Positions 39,129-49,922 of a DNA stretch of 64,000 nt are shown here, piece by piece; the first letter of the stretch is position 1; each line of letters starts with the position of its first letter. The stretch comes from Tritrichomonas musculus (taxonomy: Eukaryota; Parabasalia; Tritrichomonadida; Tritrichomonadidae). Under the pieces are notes generated by a model. The model saw only the letters and a program-made list of their open reading frames with translations, searched no databases and was not told the origin of the DNA. The position numbers and the translations under genes are program-made. Location: assembly GCA_039105265.1 (NCBI GenBank), contig JAPFFF010000029.1:1302001-1366000 (forward strand), in the 5' to 3' direction.

Positions 39129-40464
39129 TTAAAAGAGTACAAATATACTCTCAATTATTTAAAAACAGTTTACAATTTTTATCGACTCATGTTAAATAAT
39201 TATATCTCAACAAAACATTAAATTTATCTAATTTAAAATATATATTAAGTTTATTCACATTATATTAATATTTATGTATATTTTTTAATTAGATATTTTG
39301 AAAATAAAATCTTAATATTTGCAAAATTATATGTCAGAAATAGATTTGCAATGTCTTCTTGTCAAGCATTAGTAAATCAAATACATAACCATAAACTAGA
39401 TGCTTTTTTGCTTGAATTTTGGTTAAACTAAAATTCCATGATCATCATTAATAAAAACTTTTGAAATTAAAACATTTACTTATTTAAAGAGAGTTTTTTT
39501 TATACAAAATTGATCCAAAGAATAACTATCGTGCAAAATATAATGCTTAAAGTCCCGGTGAACATTTAAAAAAAAAATCAAAAAAATTTTTCAACTTAGT
39601 TGCTGAAAAATTTTAATAAAAATTTTTCAAAATTTTATGTTTTTTTTTTTTTTTTTTTTTTTTTTTGAATAAAAATAAATCAGAATATATCATCTAATTA
39701 TAGTTAGATTTCTTTCTAATTCAAAATCTGTCTCAAATTAATAGTCACTCTGAATCTTAAAACAAACCTTTCAAAAAAATTTTTTTTAAAATCTTTTTCA
39801 AATATTTGAATTGAAATCAGGTCAAAGAAATTGTATTTTTTTAACTGGAATTAATGAACTCTATATCATTGCTCTAGTTACATTATATTATTTGAAAGAA
39901 TTTAAGGCCTTAAGGACATTCTTATTTTTCACATTGAATTTTTCAATGATTTATCAAATTTGAATATTTTCAAAAATCTTTGAATTTCCCATTTCGATAT
40001 TCTATGATTTTAAAAATAAATTTAAAAATTATACCATATAATTGATACATTTTCATTAAAATATTCAGGTGGAATTTTTTTAAAAAAAATATGGGATATT
40101 TACGGTGAACATTAAAATAAAAATTTTCATTAATAATAAATGGAAATTGCTTTTGAAAATGGTAGTATTTTTAATTTTAATATCCATGGATCAAAAATTA
40201 ATGATCTTGTTTCACTTCACTGCTGAAGTGGAAAAATGGCAGATTTCAAATATTCTATGAAAAAATAAAATGCAACTATTTCCAACCAAAAATACTTTTT
40301 GGATTAAATCATAATCAAAGCATTAGGATTTGTTAAGTATTATTATTAATAGGAAATCTGATGATTGGATATATTGACGATAATTCAATAAAGTTTGACG
40401 ACTTTGAAATTTTCATAAAGAAAACAATTTCTTTTGAGTTTACTTTTTTTTATTATATTCTTTT
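39129..40464. other. AT-rich intergenic region
   Basis: About 1.3 kb between the broken peptidase and an ankyrin gene, both 5' ends. It contains a 27-T run at 39640-39666. No gene seen. Confidence 0.5.
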
Positions 40465-42258
40465 ATGATTGATACAGAAATACTAATTTCTATTTTTGTC
40501 AATGACAATGTCGAGATGCTGAAAAATATTTTGGCTAGAGATCCTTTCTGCATATTTCACATAAATAGCAAGAAATATAAATATCCAAGTCTTTTTTATT
40601 TATGTGAAGGAGCACCATTAATATCGATGGCTGCATATTTTGGTTCATACAAATGTTATTTGTATTTGGCTGATACTGAAGCTAATCATTCCCTTTATAA
40701 AATCAACATTTTCTGCTTCGCCTGTGCAGGAGGGAATTTCAATATTATTCGAGATATTTCTTCTCGATTTCCAATATGCCTAGACTTTTCAATATATTAT
40801 AACCAAGAATTATCTTTTCGTCCAGGATACAATGCCATTTTATATAACAAACTTGATGTTGTAAAGTATTTAACAGTCAAAGGGTATGCATTCCACAAAG
40901 ATGAAATATTATTATCAAGTTTTTATGGATATGAAGATATTGTAGACTTTTTTATTAATGGAAAAAATGTTGAAATTAATACAGAATATTTTTATTTTTA
41001 TATGGTTAAAAAAGCATGCCTTGGGATGAATCTAAAAGTTGTACAAAAATTAATGACCAATTATGGCTTTAAAAAGTTATCAAAAGGAAGATATCAAGAA
41101 CTTATCAATATTTCCATCGAAAAAGGTGATCTTTCTTTGCTAAAATTTTTAATAAAAAACTCCAGTGATGTGTTCCCAAGAGTTTTTTCCTCATTAATTC
41201 AGCCTTCTTTAGTCCATGCATCAAAATTTGAACATCTTGACGTCATCAACTTTTTGATAAATCAGGGCGGGAAATTTGATGATGTTGAAGATAATGAATC
41301 ACCTTTAGTAAGTGCATTAATGTTCAGTTCTACTGAGATTGCTCAATTTTATCTTGAACACTTGAGCCAAATACCAACAGAAAAAGTTATTTCACTTTTT
41401 GAAGTCATTTTTTCAAACTTTTATTCATTTTCAAAGATTCAATTGCTTTTGCAATATATCAACAAATCTTTATTTGAATTCAAAGAACACTTTGCAAAAT
41501 TGGCAATAGAACAAAATACTTCTCAATTTTTTAATGATCTTCTAAATAATAAAATTTCTCTTGATTTCCTTAAAATTGAACTTTTTGATGACCATGATGA
41601 TAAATTCCAAATGTTTGAAAAATTATATGAATTAGGCGCTCCTTTTCAATTTGATGTTTCTAATAAAGTTTTTTTAAATGCGCTAAATAAAGGAAATTCT
41701 CATTTTGTCTTTTATGCAATTTCAAAAGGCGCTGTTTTAAATGACGAAATCATACAAGTTTCCAATTGTCTTCAAGAAGATTGCCTTTTTTATAAACAAG
41801 AAAAACTTGTTGAACTTCTTTTTATATATAATATTGACTTATCTCGGTACCCTAAATTTATTGATAATATAATCAATTGTTGCCAAAATAAAACCAGCAT
41901 ATATGAGAAATTGGCTATGAAAGCTATGGATTTTGGCGCTATCATTACAGAATCCAATTTTAAGAAATTAATAGAAGCAAAATGGTTTTTAGCTTTTCAG
42001 AAAGCTACCAAAAGGATCTATTTTAATGTAAATGTAACCGATATCGCTTTATCGGAGTGCAAGTTTTACAAACATCCTTACCAAAACATTCTAGAAATAA
42101 TATTTACAAGGCAGCCAGAATTAGTTGATCATCTAATTCAAAAAATCGAGTACATGCAGGTAGATAGTAATATATCAAGATTCGTAGTATCATATAAGCA
42201 TAGTATAGATCTTTGTAATCTTAACAATGTTCGAAAACCTAGAATCATAGATAGATAA
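40465..42258 (+). CDS. Ankyrin-repeat protein, 597 aa
   Basis: The ATG at 40465 opens an intact frame with no introns suggested. Degenerate ankyrin units run from the start: APLISMAAYFGSYKCYLYL, CFACAGGNFNIIRDIS, GYNAILYNKLDVVKYLT, LLSSFYGYEDIVDFFI, INISIEKGDLSLLKFLIKN, SLVHASKFEHLDVINFLINQG, SPLVSALMFSSTEIAQFYL. The C-terminal third (about 330-597) has weaker repeats (FQMFEKLYELGAPFQF, KVFLNALNKGNSHFVFYAISKG). No signal peptide or TM helix, so a cytosolic scaffold is likely. It does not have the DUF3447 head seen at 22922 and lacks the dispersed array. Partners unknown. Confidence 0.88.
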   Translation: MIDTEILISIFVNDNVEMLKNILARDPFCIFHINSKKYKYPSLFYLCEGAPLISMAAYFGSYKCYLYLADTEANHSLYKINIFCFACAGGNFNIIRDISSRFPICLDFSIYYNQELSFRPGYNAILYNKLDVVKYLTVKGYAFHKDEILLSSFYGYEDIVDFFINGKNVEINTEYFYFYMVKKACLGMNLKVVQKLMTNYGFKKLSKGRYQELINISIEKGDLSLLKFLIKNSSDVFPRVFSSLIQPSLVHASKFEHLDVINFLINQGGKFDDVEDNESPLVSALMFSSTEIAQFYLEHLSQIPTEKVISLFEVIFSNFYSFSKIQLLLQYINKSLFEFKEHFAKLAIEQNTSQFFNDLLNNKISLDFLKIELFDDHDDKFQMFEKLYELGAPFQFDVSNKVFLNALNKGNSHFVFYAISKGAVLNDEIIQVSNCLQEDCLFYKQEKLVELLFIYNIDLSRYPKFIDNIINCCQNKTSIYEKLAMKAMDFGAIITESNFKKLIEAKWFLAFQKATKRIYFNVNVTDIALSECKFYKHPYQNILEIIFTRQPELVDHLIQKIEYMQVDSNISRFVVSYKHSIDLCNLNNVRKPRIIDR

Positions 42259-42460
42259 GTTAATAAATATTGTTTTTAAAATAAGTGTTAAAGTAATATT
42301 AATATTGTGATAATGACTAAAATAATCTCATTGACATTCTATTTTGAGTATTATAATACATTGAAGTAGTGCTTAATATTTTTTGTAAAAAATATATAAT
42401 AAATTTTCTATAATAATATTTCGTTCCAAAATGCAAATTATTCATTTGAAAAAAAAAAAA

Positions 42461-42540
42461 TGGTTGCTGTGGGGTTCGAACCCACGCCCTTTCGGACACG
42501 CGCCTGAAGCGTGCGCCTTGGACCACTCGGCCAAGCAACC
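42461..42540 (-). tRNA. tRNA-Leu (anticodon CAG)
   Basis: A type II tRNA: acceptor GGTTGCT/AGCAACC, D arm TGGCCGAGTGGTCCAAGGC typical of Leu/Ser, anticodon stem CACGC/GCGTG with loop TTCAGGC, long variable arm TCCGAAAGGGC, T arm GTGGG TTCGAAC CCCAC, discriminator A. The CAG anticodon and A discriminator give leucine. No intron. Confidence 0.96.
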
Positions 42541-43260
42541 TTACATTATTCACAATTAATTTCTTTTATTTAATAAAAAAATAAGTCATTGTTTTTATTC
42601 TTGAGAACATTATTTTTAATAAAGCAAATTTGAGAACATTATAAAAATAACTAGAGATAAAATATTTATTGCAATGCATTATAAAATACTAAAGTTTCAA
42701 AAAAATCATTTGATAAAAAACAAATTATCATGAGCGATACACGATTTTTACTTTCATTTCCCTTCTATTTTACTAGATTCGACACATAAGTGTTCATATT
42801 TGCTAATATTTTTTAAGAAATGTTTTTTATACAAGATAAACTGATTAAAATTGACTTAATAAACATTCAAAAAGTATTAGATATTGTTTTGATCTTTTAG
42901 TCCAATTCCTTTATACTGTATACCATCATATATGACTCTTCAGATGAAAAGTATCGTTTTTACAGTTGAGCTTGGATTACCTCTTGGGTCTTAAATTCAT
43001 TGTATGATCATTTATATTCCAATTTCATTCAGGCTATATCACATTTTTTTTATTGAAAAAACATAATACAATTATTTTAAAAAGATCTCATTCTGGATAC
43101 AAATTGCTTTTATATAAAATTGTATTTGTATCTTAACTATAAACATTTGAAAATCAAAACTTTTTTATGAGTTACTTCAAATCTAATTAAGAATCACAGT
43201 ACATTTTATTGAAATTCATGTGAGAAAAAATAAGGATAAAGAGAAAAATATCTATTTTTA
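42541..43260. other. Intergenic region
   Basis: About 720 bp at the 3' end of the V-ATPase gene and the 5' flank of tRNA-Leu. A slightly G/C-richer patch at 42900-43000 (+) has about 30 open codons, too little to call. Confidence 0.4.
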
Positions 43261-43578
43261 TCAAAATCCAACATTCAAAACTGTTTTAACTAATAAATCA
43301 GCTACCTTTTCTAATTTATCTGGAAGACCGTCTTTGAATGCTTTGATTTCTTTCTCTGTTTGTTTTTCAATTTCTCGTGATTTTTTGCTAACTTCTTTTT
43401 CATTTGAGCGTTCAATACTTTTAAGTTTATCTTCTTTTTCTTGTCGATATTTTTTGATTTCAAGATTAGCTTGCTTACTTGCATCTCGAAGTTTTTCATC
43501 ACGTTCATGACGCGCTTTATTGATCATTTCTTGCGCTTCTCGCTCTGCTTCAAGAAGTTGCTGAATGTTTTTATCCAT
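43261..43578 (-). CDS. V-type H+-ATPase subunit G
   Basis: The 105-aa frame with its ATG at 43578 has the usual length and start of subunit G (Vma10): IQQLLEAEREAQEMINKARHER, followed by one long charged helix (LEIKKYRQEKEDKLKSIERS...) and a short hydrophobic end (VADLLVKTVLNVGF). Subunit G forms with subunit E the peripheral stalks linking the V1 and Vo sectors of the proton pump on acidic vacuoles. Transcribed divergently from the coiled-coil gene at 44060, sharing a promoter region with several copies of TCAAAAAGTT. Confidence 0.93.
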   Translation of the reverse strand: MDKNIQQLLEAEREAQEMINKARHERDEKLRDASKQANLEIKKYRQEKEDKLKSIERSNEKEVSKKSREIEKQTEKEIKAFKDGLPDKLEKVADLLVKTVLNVGF

Positions 43579-44059
43579 TTGATTTCTGAGATTTTATAAC
43601 TTTTTCTATAATGAAACTATCGGCCTTTTTTTTTTTAATTTATCAAAAAGTTCTTTTACAACTTTTTGAATAATAAATTTGAATAACAAATCACAATTTT
43701 TTAGAAAAAATTAAATCAAAATTATCTAGGTTCTTTTTAGTAATTAATATTCAAGTACAAATGAATTCTTATCATGATATATAGTAAAATGCTTTTTAAA
43801 TCATATTTTCTTCCGAATCATGCTCTATTTCATATCAAACAAATCCTTTAAATTTAATCAAGAAAGTATTTCAATTCTTGTTACTCAATGATTTACATTT
43901 ATTCAACAATAAATTCTACTTTTCCTTTTTTTTTTCACGATATTTTATATTTTAAATCCTTAAAATCATCCAACTTTTTGATAACTTGAAAAATTTCAAA
44001 TATTCAAAAAGTTCAGATTTTTTAAAAATATAAAATTAACGATTTTTTTATGCTATTTG
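43579..44059. promoter_or_regulatory. Shared divergent promoter region with clustered TCAAAAAGTT motifs
   Basis: Between V-ATPase G (-) and the coiled-coil gene (+). The 10-base motif TCAAAAAGTT or its complement occurs at 43643, 43660, 43972 and 44004, with a related AACTTTTTCT at 43598. The copies are arranged in inverted pairs near each gene (43643/43660 and 43972/44004). A regulatory role is inferred from clustering only. Confidence 0.5.
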
Positions 44060-45229
44060 ATGGCTGATAATCAGTTATTTCCAACAGCCATCCCCAATAC
44101 TTATAAAACAAAAAATGCAGAGTTCAAAAAAGCCAACATTCGACCAATTACCACTACCAAAATTTCTCATCGCATAACAAATAAAGGGCTTCTTCATTCT
44201 CTACACAAGAATACTCAACTTAAAATTCCACCTATCATAATACCAAAGAAAACAACTACTCCTCGACCTCCAACAAAATCGCAACCTCGTTTTGCTCCTT
44301 ATACTCCTAAATTCTCTCACCGTGCCAGACCAAAGCCGAAATTAAGTGAAGATGCTCAGCAAATCATTGATGATCCTGATGATATCACTTCTGATACTGT
44401 AGTACTTCGCTATGTTCGACCTCAGATCATGAAATTAATCAATTTTTATTCAGATTCTGGTGACTATGTAAATGCTTTAAAAATTACTCAGATACTTTCA
44501 AAAGTTGATGAAAAATTGAGGATAGAAGAAGCACGAGGTGCTAATTTGGATAATGTACGAATATTGCTCACAAAACACCAAGAACTTCAATCCATTGTTA
44601 GTCACTTTTTGGATGACTGGAATGATAAATTTGACCAATTTCTTAAAGCAACAGAAAATGAAGTAGAATCTATTCGAGAAGAATTACAGTTAAAACTTGA
44701 AGAATATGATTCAAACCAACCTCAAGAAATTGATATGAAACTCTTCAAACGCTCACCTAGACTTCTTAGTCTTCGTGATAAAGAAGCTAGATTCGCTCTT
44801 GCCAAAGATTATAAAAAAGCAATTCAAACTCAAAAACTAGCTGAAAAATGCGAACAGCAAGAAGCACAAGAGGCATTTGAAAGAACATATGCGCAATATA
44901 TGGATAACAGACAAAAACTTATCACCCAATACAAAAAGAAAATAGATAATTATTTGAGTCACGCAGAAAGCGTCAGACAAGCGATGATAGCAAATAGGGA
45001 TCGAACAATTCAAGGTTATTTGAAACGAATGAACGCACTTGACGCTCAAATAGATAATGAATGTGAAGCTAATCATTGTAAAGATGAAGATGCACTTGAC
45101 CATCCAATTAGTGACGATAGAGTAGAATTTGTTGTTGAAGAAGCAACAAAGAGTCCTATACCGCATTTTAGAGCTGGAATGGCCTTTTTGCGAATACGCG
45201 AAAAACCAAAAACAGAAAATGTTACCTGA
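44060..45229 (+). CDS. Conserved-looking coiled-coil protein, 389 aa
   Basis: The start is the ATG at 44060; the frame extends one codon upstream as TTG. Residues 1-95 are basic and Pro/Thr-rich (RPITTTKISHRIT..., KKTTTPRPPTKSQPRFAPY), probably disordered. From about 100 the protein is helical and charged (LRYVRPQIMKLINFYSDSGDYVNALKITQ, a TPR-like helical pair), then coiled coil to about 340, with KEARFALAKDYKKAIQTQKLAEKCE as a clear helical repeat. No known domain was recognised. A cytoskeletal role is possible but not shown. The stop is TGA. Confidence 0.82.
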   Translation: MADNQLFPTAIPNTYKTKNAEFKKANIRPITTTKISHRITNKGLLHSLHKNTQLKIPPIIIPKKTTTPRPPTKSQPRFAPYTPKFSHRARPKPKLSEDAQQIIDDPDDITSDTVVLRYVRPQIMKLINFYSDSGDYVNALKITQILSKVDEKLRIEEARGANLDNVRILLTKHQELQSIVSHFLDDWNDKFDQFLKATENEVESIREELQLKLEEYDSNQPQEIDMKLFKRSPRLLSLRDKEARFALAKDYKKAIQTQKLAEKCEQQEAQEAFERTYAQYMDNRQKLITQYKKKIDNYLSHAESVRQAMIANRDRTIQGYLKRMNALDAQIDNECEANHCKDEDALDHPISDDRVEFVVEEATKSPIPHFRAGMAFLRIREKPKTENVT

Positions 45230-45443
45230 ATAGATCTTTTTTATTAAATAAAAATTGTTTTTTTCCTCGATAATTTATACCAATATCTATATTATTAAAT
45301 TTCATTATCTTTCTTGCTTACCAAGCATAAAATATTATATGCGACCACACTTAAAAAATATGGCCTTAAGCTATTATATCAAATTAGTTTTTTAATCTTT
45401 CCAAAGTCTATCATTATCACATTTTTCGTTGCGAAAAAAAAAA

Positions 45444-45515
45444 TGGATGATAGGGGAGTTGAACCCCTGGCCTCTACTATGCTAAAGTAGCGCTCTACCA
45501 CTGAGCTAATCACCC
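45444..45515 (-). tRNA. tRNA-Ala (anticodon AGC)
   Basis: A complete cloverleaf: acceptor GGGTGAT/ATCATCC with G3:U70, D arm GCTC..GAGC, anticodon stem CTACT/AGTAG with loop TTAGCAT, T stem AGGGG/CCCCT with loop TTCAACT, discriminator A. It is very similar to the Ala(CGC) tRNA at 18814-18885, so they share recent ancestry. Confidence 0.96.
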
Positions 45516-45709
45516 TTCTGATAACTTTGGAAACCAATTGTAATTATTATGTTAATTTGTGGTTAATAATAAAGAATGAATCAACAGTAAGATTAATACG
45601 CAATCACTGATGTTATAATAAGATTATTCATTTATTTTATGAAAATAAGTATACAAAAGATTTCCAAAATATCAAAAATTTTTATTACATAATTTAATAC
45701 AAAACAAAA

Positions 45710-47305
45710 TCAATCATTTATTACTTCCAAAGTTGAACCAAATTTAATGAATATTGTGAAATCCTTTTCTACTTTACGAAAAGCATCAAACGAAGCAACG
45801 ACCTTCTGAGCATTTGGAAAAGAAGCTACAATAAAATCAGAGCAGTCGTAGAAGCAAAGCTTGCCTATTTGAACAGAATCACCAAGAAATTCGAAACTTT
45901 TCAAATTCTTACATAAAAAGAAAACATCACCATTAATTTGCAATTTCATATTTTCTTCAGCAGAAACATTTCCTCTTAAATTCCTAATATCTCTAAATTT
46001 ATTTGAAGAACGAAGTGAGTTTAAATTTTGGACATTAAAATTGCCGATTTTTTGAACATTTAAATTTTGACCTTTTAAACCGTCACAATTTTGACCATTT
46101 AACTGATTTGAATTTTCATTTTTCAGTTTTTTAGGCTTTTTAAAGGTAATACTTTTCAATTTAATGCATTGAAGGAACGCTTTATCATCAATGATTTTAA
46201 TTTGACTTGGAAACGAGATTTTTTTCAGCATTGAAAAAGCAAAAGCGCAATAACCTATTGAATTCAATTTTGAATTCTTCTCAAATTTGACTTCATTCAA
46301 ATTCACACAAAAAGAGAAAGCAAACTGATTGATGCGAGTGATGAAAGACGGAATGAATGCATTGCTAACATCACGACAGGCAAAGATAATCACGTCGTAA
46401 TCATTGATGTTTTTGTTTGACTTTCCAACGATTATTTTCCTTTCAAAATCGAGATATTTGAAATGTTTATTTTCCAATGAAAGTGTCACTTTTTTCAGAT
46501 TTAGGGAATAGTTGAAACATCCTTCTTGAATAATTCTGACATTTGATGGAATGAAAAAGTTTTCAATTGAACATTTTGAAAACGAACCTCTATCAATTTC
46601 ATTCAATTTTGAATCCTCAGAAATTTCAATTTTTCTGAGGTTCGAACAACAATAAAATGCTTCCTGCTGAATTATTTGCGTTTGCTTTGGAATCTCTATT
46701 TCACTTATAGATGATTGATGGAACGACCATTTACCAATTGAAAGTAATTGTGAACTTTCAATATCAATGAATTCAAAATTTTTTATTTTGGAACAGAATT
46801 GAAAACAATGATCACTGATACGTTTAATAAATGATGGAATAATCGCATATTCAATATCACGACAGGCAAAAATTAAATTGTCATAATTATTCGAGTTTTG
46901 GTCGATTTTGCTAGCAATCATTTTGCGATCTTTATCAATATAGATGAAATTTGGATTGTTTGGAGATAAAATAACATTTTTTAAGTGTTTTACATTTGAA
47001 CACCAGCCTTCTTCCATTTTTTGCACTTTTGAAGGAATTGTCAGATATTCAATAGATGAGTAAAGAAAAGCTTCATTTCGGATTAATAATAATTCTGAAT
47101 CTTCAGGAAATGTAATAGATTTTAGTAGTTTGTTATTCATGAATGATTTTGATTCAATTGTTGTAATTATATATTCTCTATTAGTATAAGTGATTGAACG
47201 AGGAATCATAATATCACCTTTAACATCTGGAGATTTGACTACATGAGCAGTAAAATCTACATTACGTAACGAAAAAGATATATTATTTACTTTTTTGATA
47301 ATCAT
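45710..47305 (-). CDS. BspA-like leucine-rich repeat protein, 531 aa
   Basis: The start is the ATG at 47305 (MIIKKVNNISF...); the longer frame begins at TTG. It is made of LRR_5 (Treponema/BspA) repeats with the typical 'I..I....F..C..L..I.I...S.I..I...AF..S.I..I.IPS' rhythm, for example LRKIEISEDSKLNEIDRGSF and MLKKISFPSQIKIIDDKAF. There are two copies of the interrupting unit ending in YDVIIFACRDVSNAFIPSFI. An Asn/Gln-rich insert with repeated GQN/VQN sits near residue 400-440. There is no signal peptide or TM helix, unlike surface BspA proteins, so it is cytosolic or unconventionally exported. Paralogue at 51590. Confidence 0.9.
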   Translation of the reverse strand: MIIKKVNNISFSLRNVDFTAHVVKSPDVKGDIMIPRSITYTNREYIITTIESKSFMNNKLLKSITFPEDSELLLIRNEAFLYSSIEYLTIPSKVQKMEEGWCSNVKHLKNVILSPNNPNFIYIDKDRKMIASKIDQNSNNYDNLIFACRDIEYAIIPSFIKRISDHCFQFCSKIKNFEFIDIESSQLLSIGKWSFHQSSISEIEIPKQTQIIQQEAFYCCSNLRKIEISEDSKLNEIDRGSFSKCSIENFFIPSNVRIIQEGCFNYSLNLKKVTLSLENKHFKYLDFERKIIVGKSNKNINDYDVIIFACRDVSNAFIPSFITRINQFAFSFCVNLNEVKFEKNSKLNSIGYCAFAFSMLKKISFPSQIKIIDDKAFLQCIKLKSITFKKPKKLKNENSNQLNGQNCDGLKGQNLNVQKIGNFNVQNLNSLRSSNKFRDIRNLRGNVSAEENMKLQINGDVFFLCKNLKSFEFLGDSVQIGKLCFYDCSDFIVASFPNAQKVVASFDAFRKVEKDFTIFIKFGSTLEVIND

Positions 47306-47720
47306 AAAAAATAATGGTGAAATAATTTGACCTAAAAACAAAACTCTTTCTCTTTCAGTAATCTGCTTATATTATAATTCTATAAATTTTACACTAATGT
47401 TTCATATAATCAAAGAGAACATTTATTTGATTATATTCTTTAAATTCAAATAATTTCTCATTTTAATGAGATTCAATTCTTTCACTTTTTTTTACCCAAC
47501 GACTATATATCTTTTTCTTGATTTTTGATGACATCAATATATTTGGGTTTAAAATAAAATCATATATAAATGCTTTTGCATTTTTTATTTGGTCAATTGT
47601 TTATTTTCAATTTTTATATTTTTAATTGACCAGATTTGTCTGAAAATTTCAATACTTAAAGTGGTCAATTTAACATATTTTCTCAATCAATGTTTTCACT
47701 CACATCAAACATCATTATTT
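47306..47720. other. Divergent promoter region (BspA-like / Sec24)
   Basis: About 415 bp between the ATG codons of two divergent genes. The Sec24 side has a clear initiator directly before the ATG (separate entry). Nothing equally clear was seen on the BspA side. Confidence 0.5.
47712..47717 (+). promoter_or_regulatory. Trichomonad initiator (Inr) of the Sec24-like gene
   Basis: TCATTA fits the Trichomonas Inr consensus TCA+1Y(T/A), with the predicted start at A47714, 7 nt before the ATG at 47721. Such very short leaders are normal in trichomonads. It also supports the ATG at 47721 over the non-ATG extension. Confidence 0.6.
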
Positions 47721-49922
47721 ATGAATAACAGACGATATATTATTCCTTCGGTTACAAAATGCCAGCAAAATACGTTTAATCCTCAACAAATAGATTCAAG
47801 CAACCAACGAAAGATAATTTTTCCTTGGGCAAATCCGAAACTTCAAGAGCCAAATCTTTCTTCGAATCAAACTACATTTCCACAATATTTACGAAGTGTA
47901 ACAAGCGTTTTTCCTTCAAATAAATTAACTGCAGATGCATGCACAATTCCTTTTGGCTTAATCATTTCACCAGCTTTAGTTTCTGATTGCCCAGCTGTTG
48001 ATTACAGAGAATCACAGAGTATTCCAGTTTGTAGTTCATGTTCATCTTATCTTTGTCCTCAAGTCAAAATAACAACTCATGGAAATTCATGGAAATGTCC
48101 GTTTTGCGGTAAAATAAACATGATTTATAACAATGGTCAATATTATTGTCCTCATGCAAGTGTGGCACAGCAATCAAGAGAGCATTTTGGATCAAGAACA
48201 GAACTTAAATGTCCAGTATACGATATAATTGCACCACAATCATCGGCACACATTAATGTAGGTCCAACTTTCTGTTTCTTAATTGATATGTCATATCCAG
48301 CACTTTCAATTGGCTTCACACAACAAATGATTTTATCAATAAAATCATCGCTTGATTCACTAGATCCAAACACAAGAGTTGGTTTAATGACAATGTCATA
48401 TAATTTGACAATATTTGATCTTATCAATTCTATAGAAATAGTTTTTCCTGATTTGTCTGACTTTTTTGGCAAAATTGACCAAGAAAATATATTCCCAAGA
48501 ATAAAAGACTGCAAAGAACAATTAAACAATGCAATTGATGATTTACTGCATCGTCCTATTAATCCAAATATTGAAGGCCATTGTTATGCTTCAGCTTTAC
48601 TTCTTTGCGAACAAACAATGATGAATATCGGAGGAATCATTTTAGCTGGCCTTGTTGGTCTTCCAAAATATGGTCCACATAAACTACAAACTCGAAAAAT
48701 CACTGATAATAATGAACTTCCTCTTCTTTGTCTTCCAAATGATGGATCAGGCAAAATCTTCAAAGAATGCGCAGTAAAGCTAAATCGAAGATCTATTTCT
48801 GTTCATTTATTCACAGCTGGAAATCAATTTACTGATTTATCAACGATTGGAGTTCCATCTGGCTTCACATGCGGTGAATGCAAATATTATCCAATTTTTG
48901 ATGAATTTGCACGTTCTGAAATGCATTCTGATGTTTTCCGAACTCTTACAAATGAATATTATTGGAATTCATCGATCAAACTTCACACAACAAAAGGTTG
49001 TAGAATGATTCGTCCTCATTCAAATTGCACAATATACAAAAATAATGTTATTTCATTCCCAATTATATCACGTGATGATGCAATTACTTTTGAATTGGCA
49101 CCTACGGAAGAAGGAATTAAATCTCAAAATATCATGTTTCAATTGTCAATGGTTTATACGAATAATGAAGGGTATCAAATGATTCGAGTTTTTACAATTG
49201 ATCTTCCTGTTTCAAGCGACATCAAGACAATTTGTTCTTCTATTGATGAATCATCCTTAACAACAATGATGTGCAAAAGAGCATGTACAACTTTACTTCA
49301 AAAAGGACCAGTTCAAGCTTTTGAAATGATTCAAAGAGAAATCCAATCAATGGCAAATCAAAGAGCACTCAATTTCTGTTCATTTTATCACTTAATGCAT
49401 GCTATGCTAAGCAATGTTACATTTAGAAGTTACCATCCTTTTGGCGTTGATGGAAGAATGTCACAAATAATTATGTTACGTTCTTCTAATATAACTAATA
49501 CATTGCTTTATCTCTATCCAAGAATGTTCAGCTTTGATTCAAATGCGCTTTTGCCTTTAACTTCGACTTCTTTTGGCCAAGGAACAGCCTTTCTGATCCA
49601 TACATATAATAAAATTTATATATGGATCAGCAATAGTGTTGATCAATCGTTATTGATGAATTGCTTCGGTTGTAAACGTTTGGAAGACTTACCAATTTCT
49701 TTCCCTTCTGATGAAGCAAAAACTGACTCCATTGAATACTTAAAGTTGAAAAGTTTGATTTCAAATTGCAATGAATTAAGCGGAAAATATTTGCCTGTTG
49801 AAGTAATTGGACAGGGAAGCAACAGAGAAACAGTCTTTTCTGAAATCATAATTGATGATTCTACTGTTTCAGGTAGCAATTTATCATTATGGATTCAAAA
49901 CATGGTTTTATTTGTTCAATAA
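47721..49922 (+). CDS. Sec24-like COPII coat subunit, 733 aa
   Basis: The ATG at 47721 follows an Inr; the 44-codon extension upstream has no ATG. Domain order is that of Sec23/Sec24: a zinc finger with C104-x2-C107 and C126-x2-C129 (SIPVCSSCSSYLCP...WKCPFCGKIN), the trunk (FCFLIDMSYPALSIGFTQQMILSIKSSL...NTRVGLMTMSYNLTIFDL), a beta-sandwich (GCRMIRPHSNCTIYKNN), a helical domain (AFEMIQREIQSMANQRALNFCSFYHLM) and a gelsolin-like end (LIHTYNKIYIWISNSV). The F-D-SYP trunk start and the reduced N-terminal tail favour Sec24. It selects cargo at ER exit sites with Sec23. The tail is only about 75 residues, shorter than in yeast or animals. Stop TAAA. Confidence 0.9.
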   Translation: MNNRRYIIPSVTKCQQNTFNPQQIDSSNQRKIIFPWANPKLQEPNLSSNQTTFPQYLRSVTSVFPSNKLTADACTIPFGLIISPALVSDCPAVDYRESQSIPVCSSCSSYLCPQVKITTHGNSWKCPFCGKINMIYNNGQYYCPHASVAQQSREHFGSRTELKCPVYDIIAPQSSAHINVGPTFCFLIDMSYPALSIGFTQQMILSIKSSLDSLDPNTRVGLMTMSYNLTIFDLINSIEIVFPDLSDFFGKIDQENIFPRIKDCKEQLNNAIDDLLHRPINPNIEGHCYASALLLCEQTMMNIGGIILAGLVGLPKYGPHKLQTRKITDNNELPLLCLPNDGSGKIFKECAVKLNRRSISVHLFTAGNQFTDLSTIGVPSGFTCGECKYYPIFDEFARSEMHSDVFRTLTNEYYWNSSIKLHTTKGCRMIRPHSNCTIYKNNVISFPIISRDDAITFELAPTEEGIKSQNIMFQLSMVYTNNEGYQMIRVFTIDLPVSSDIKTICSSIDESSLTTMMCKRACTTLLQKGPVQAFEMIQREIQSMANQRALNFCSFYHLMHAMLSNVTFRSYHPFGVDGRMSQIIMLRSSNITNTLLYLYPRMFSFDSNALLPLTSTSFGQGTAFLIHTYNKIYIWISNSVDQSLLMNCFGCKRLEDLPISFPSDEAKTDSIEYLKLKSLISNCNELSGKYLPVEVIGQGSNRETVFSEIIIDDSTVSGSNLSLWIQNMVLFVQ

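Noticed and set aside
42317-42553. Minus-strand open frame of 78 codons
   Set aside because: It runs through the tRNA-Leu gene and owes its composition to it.
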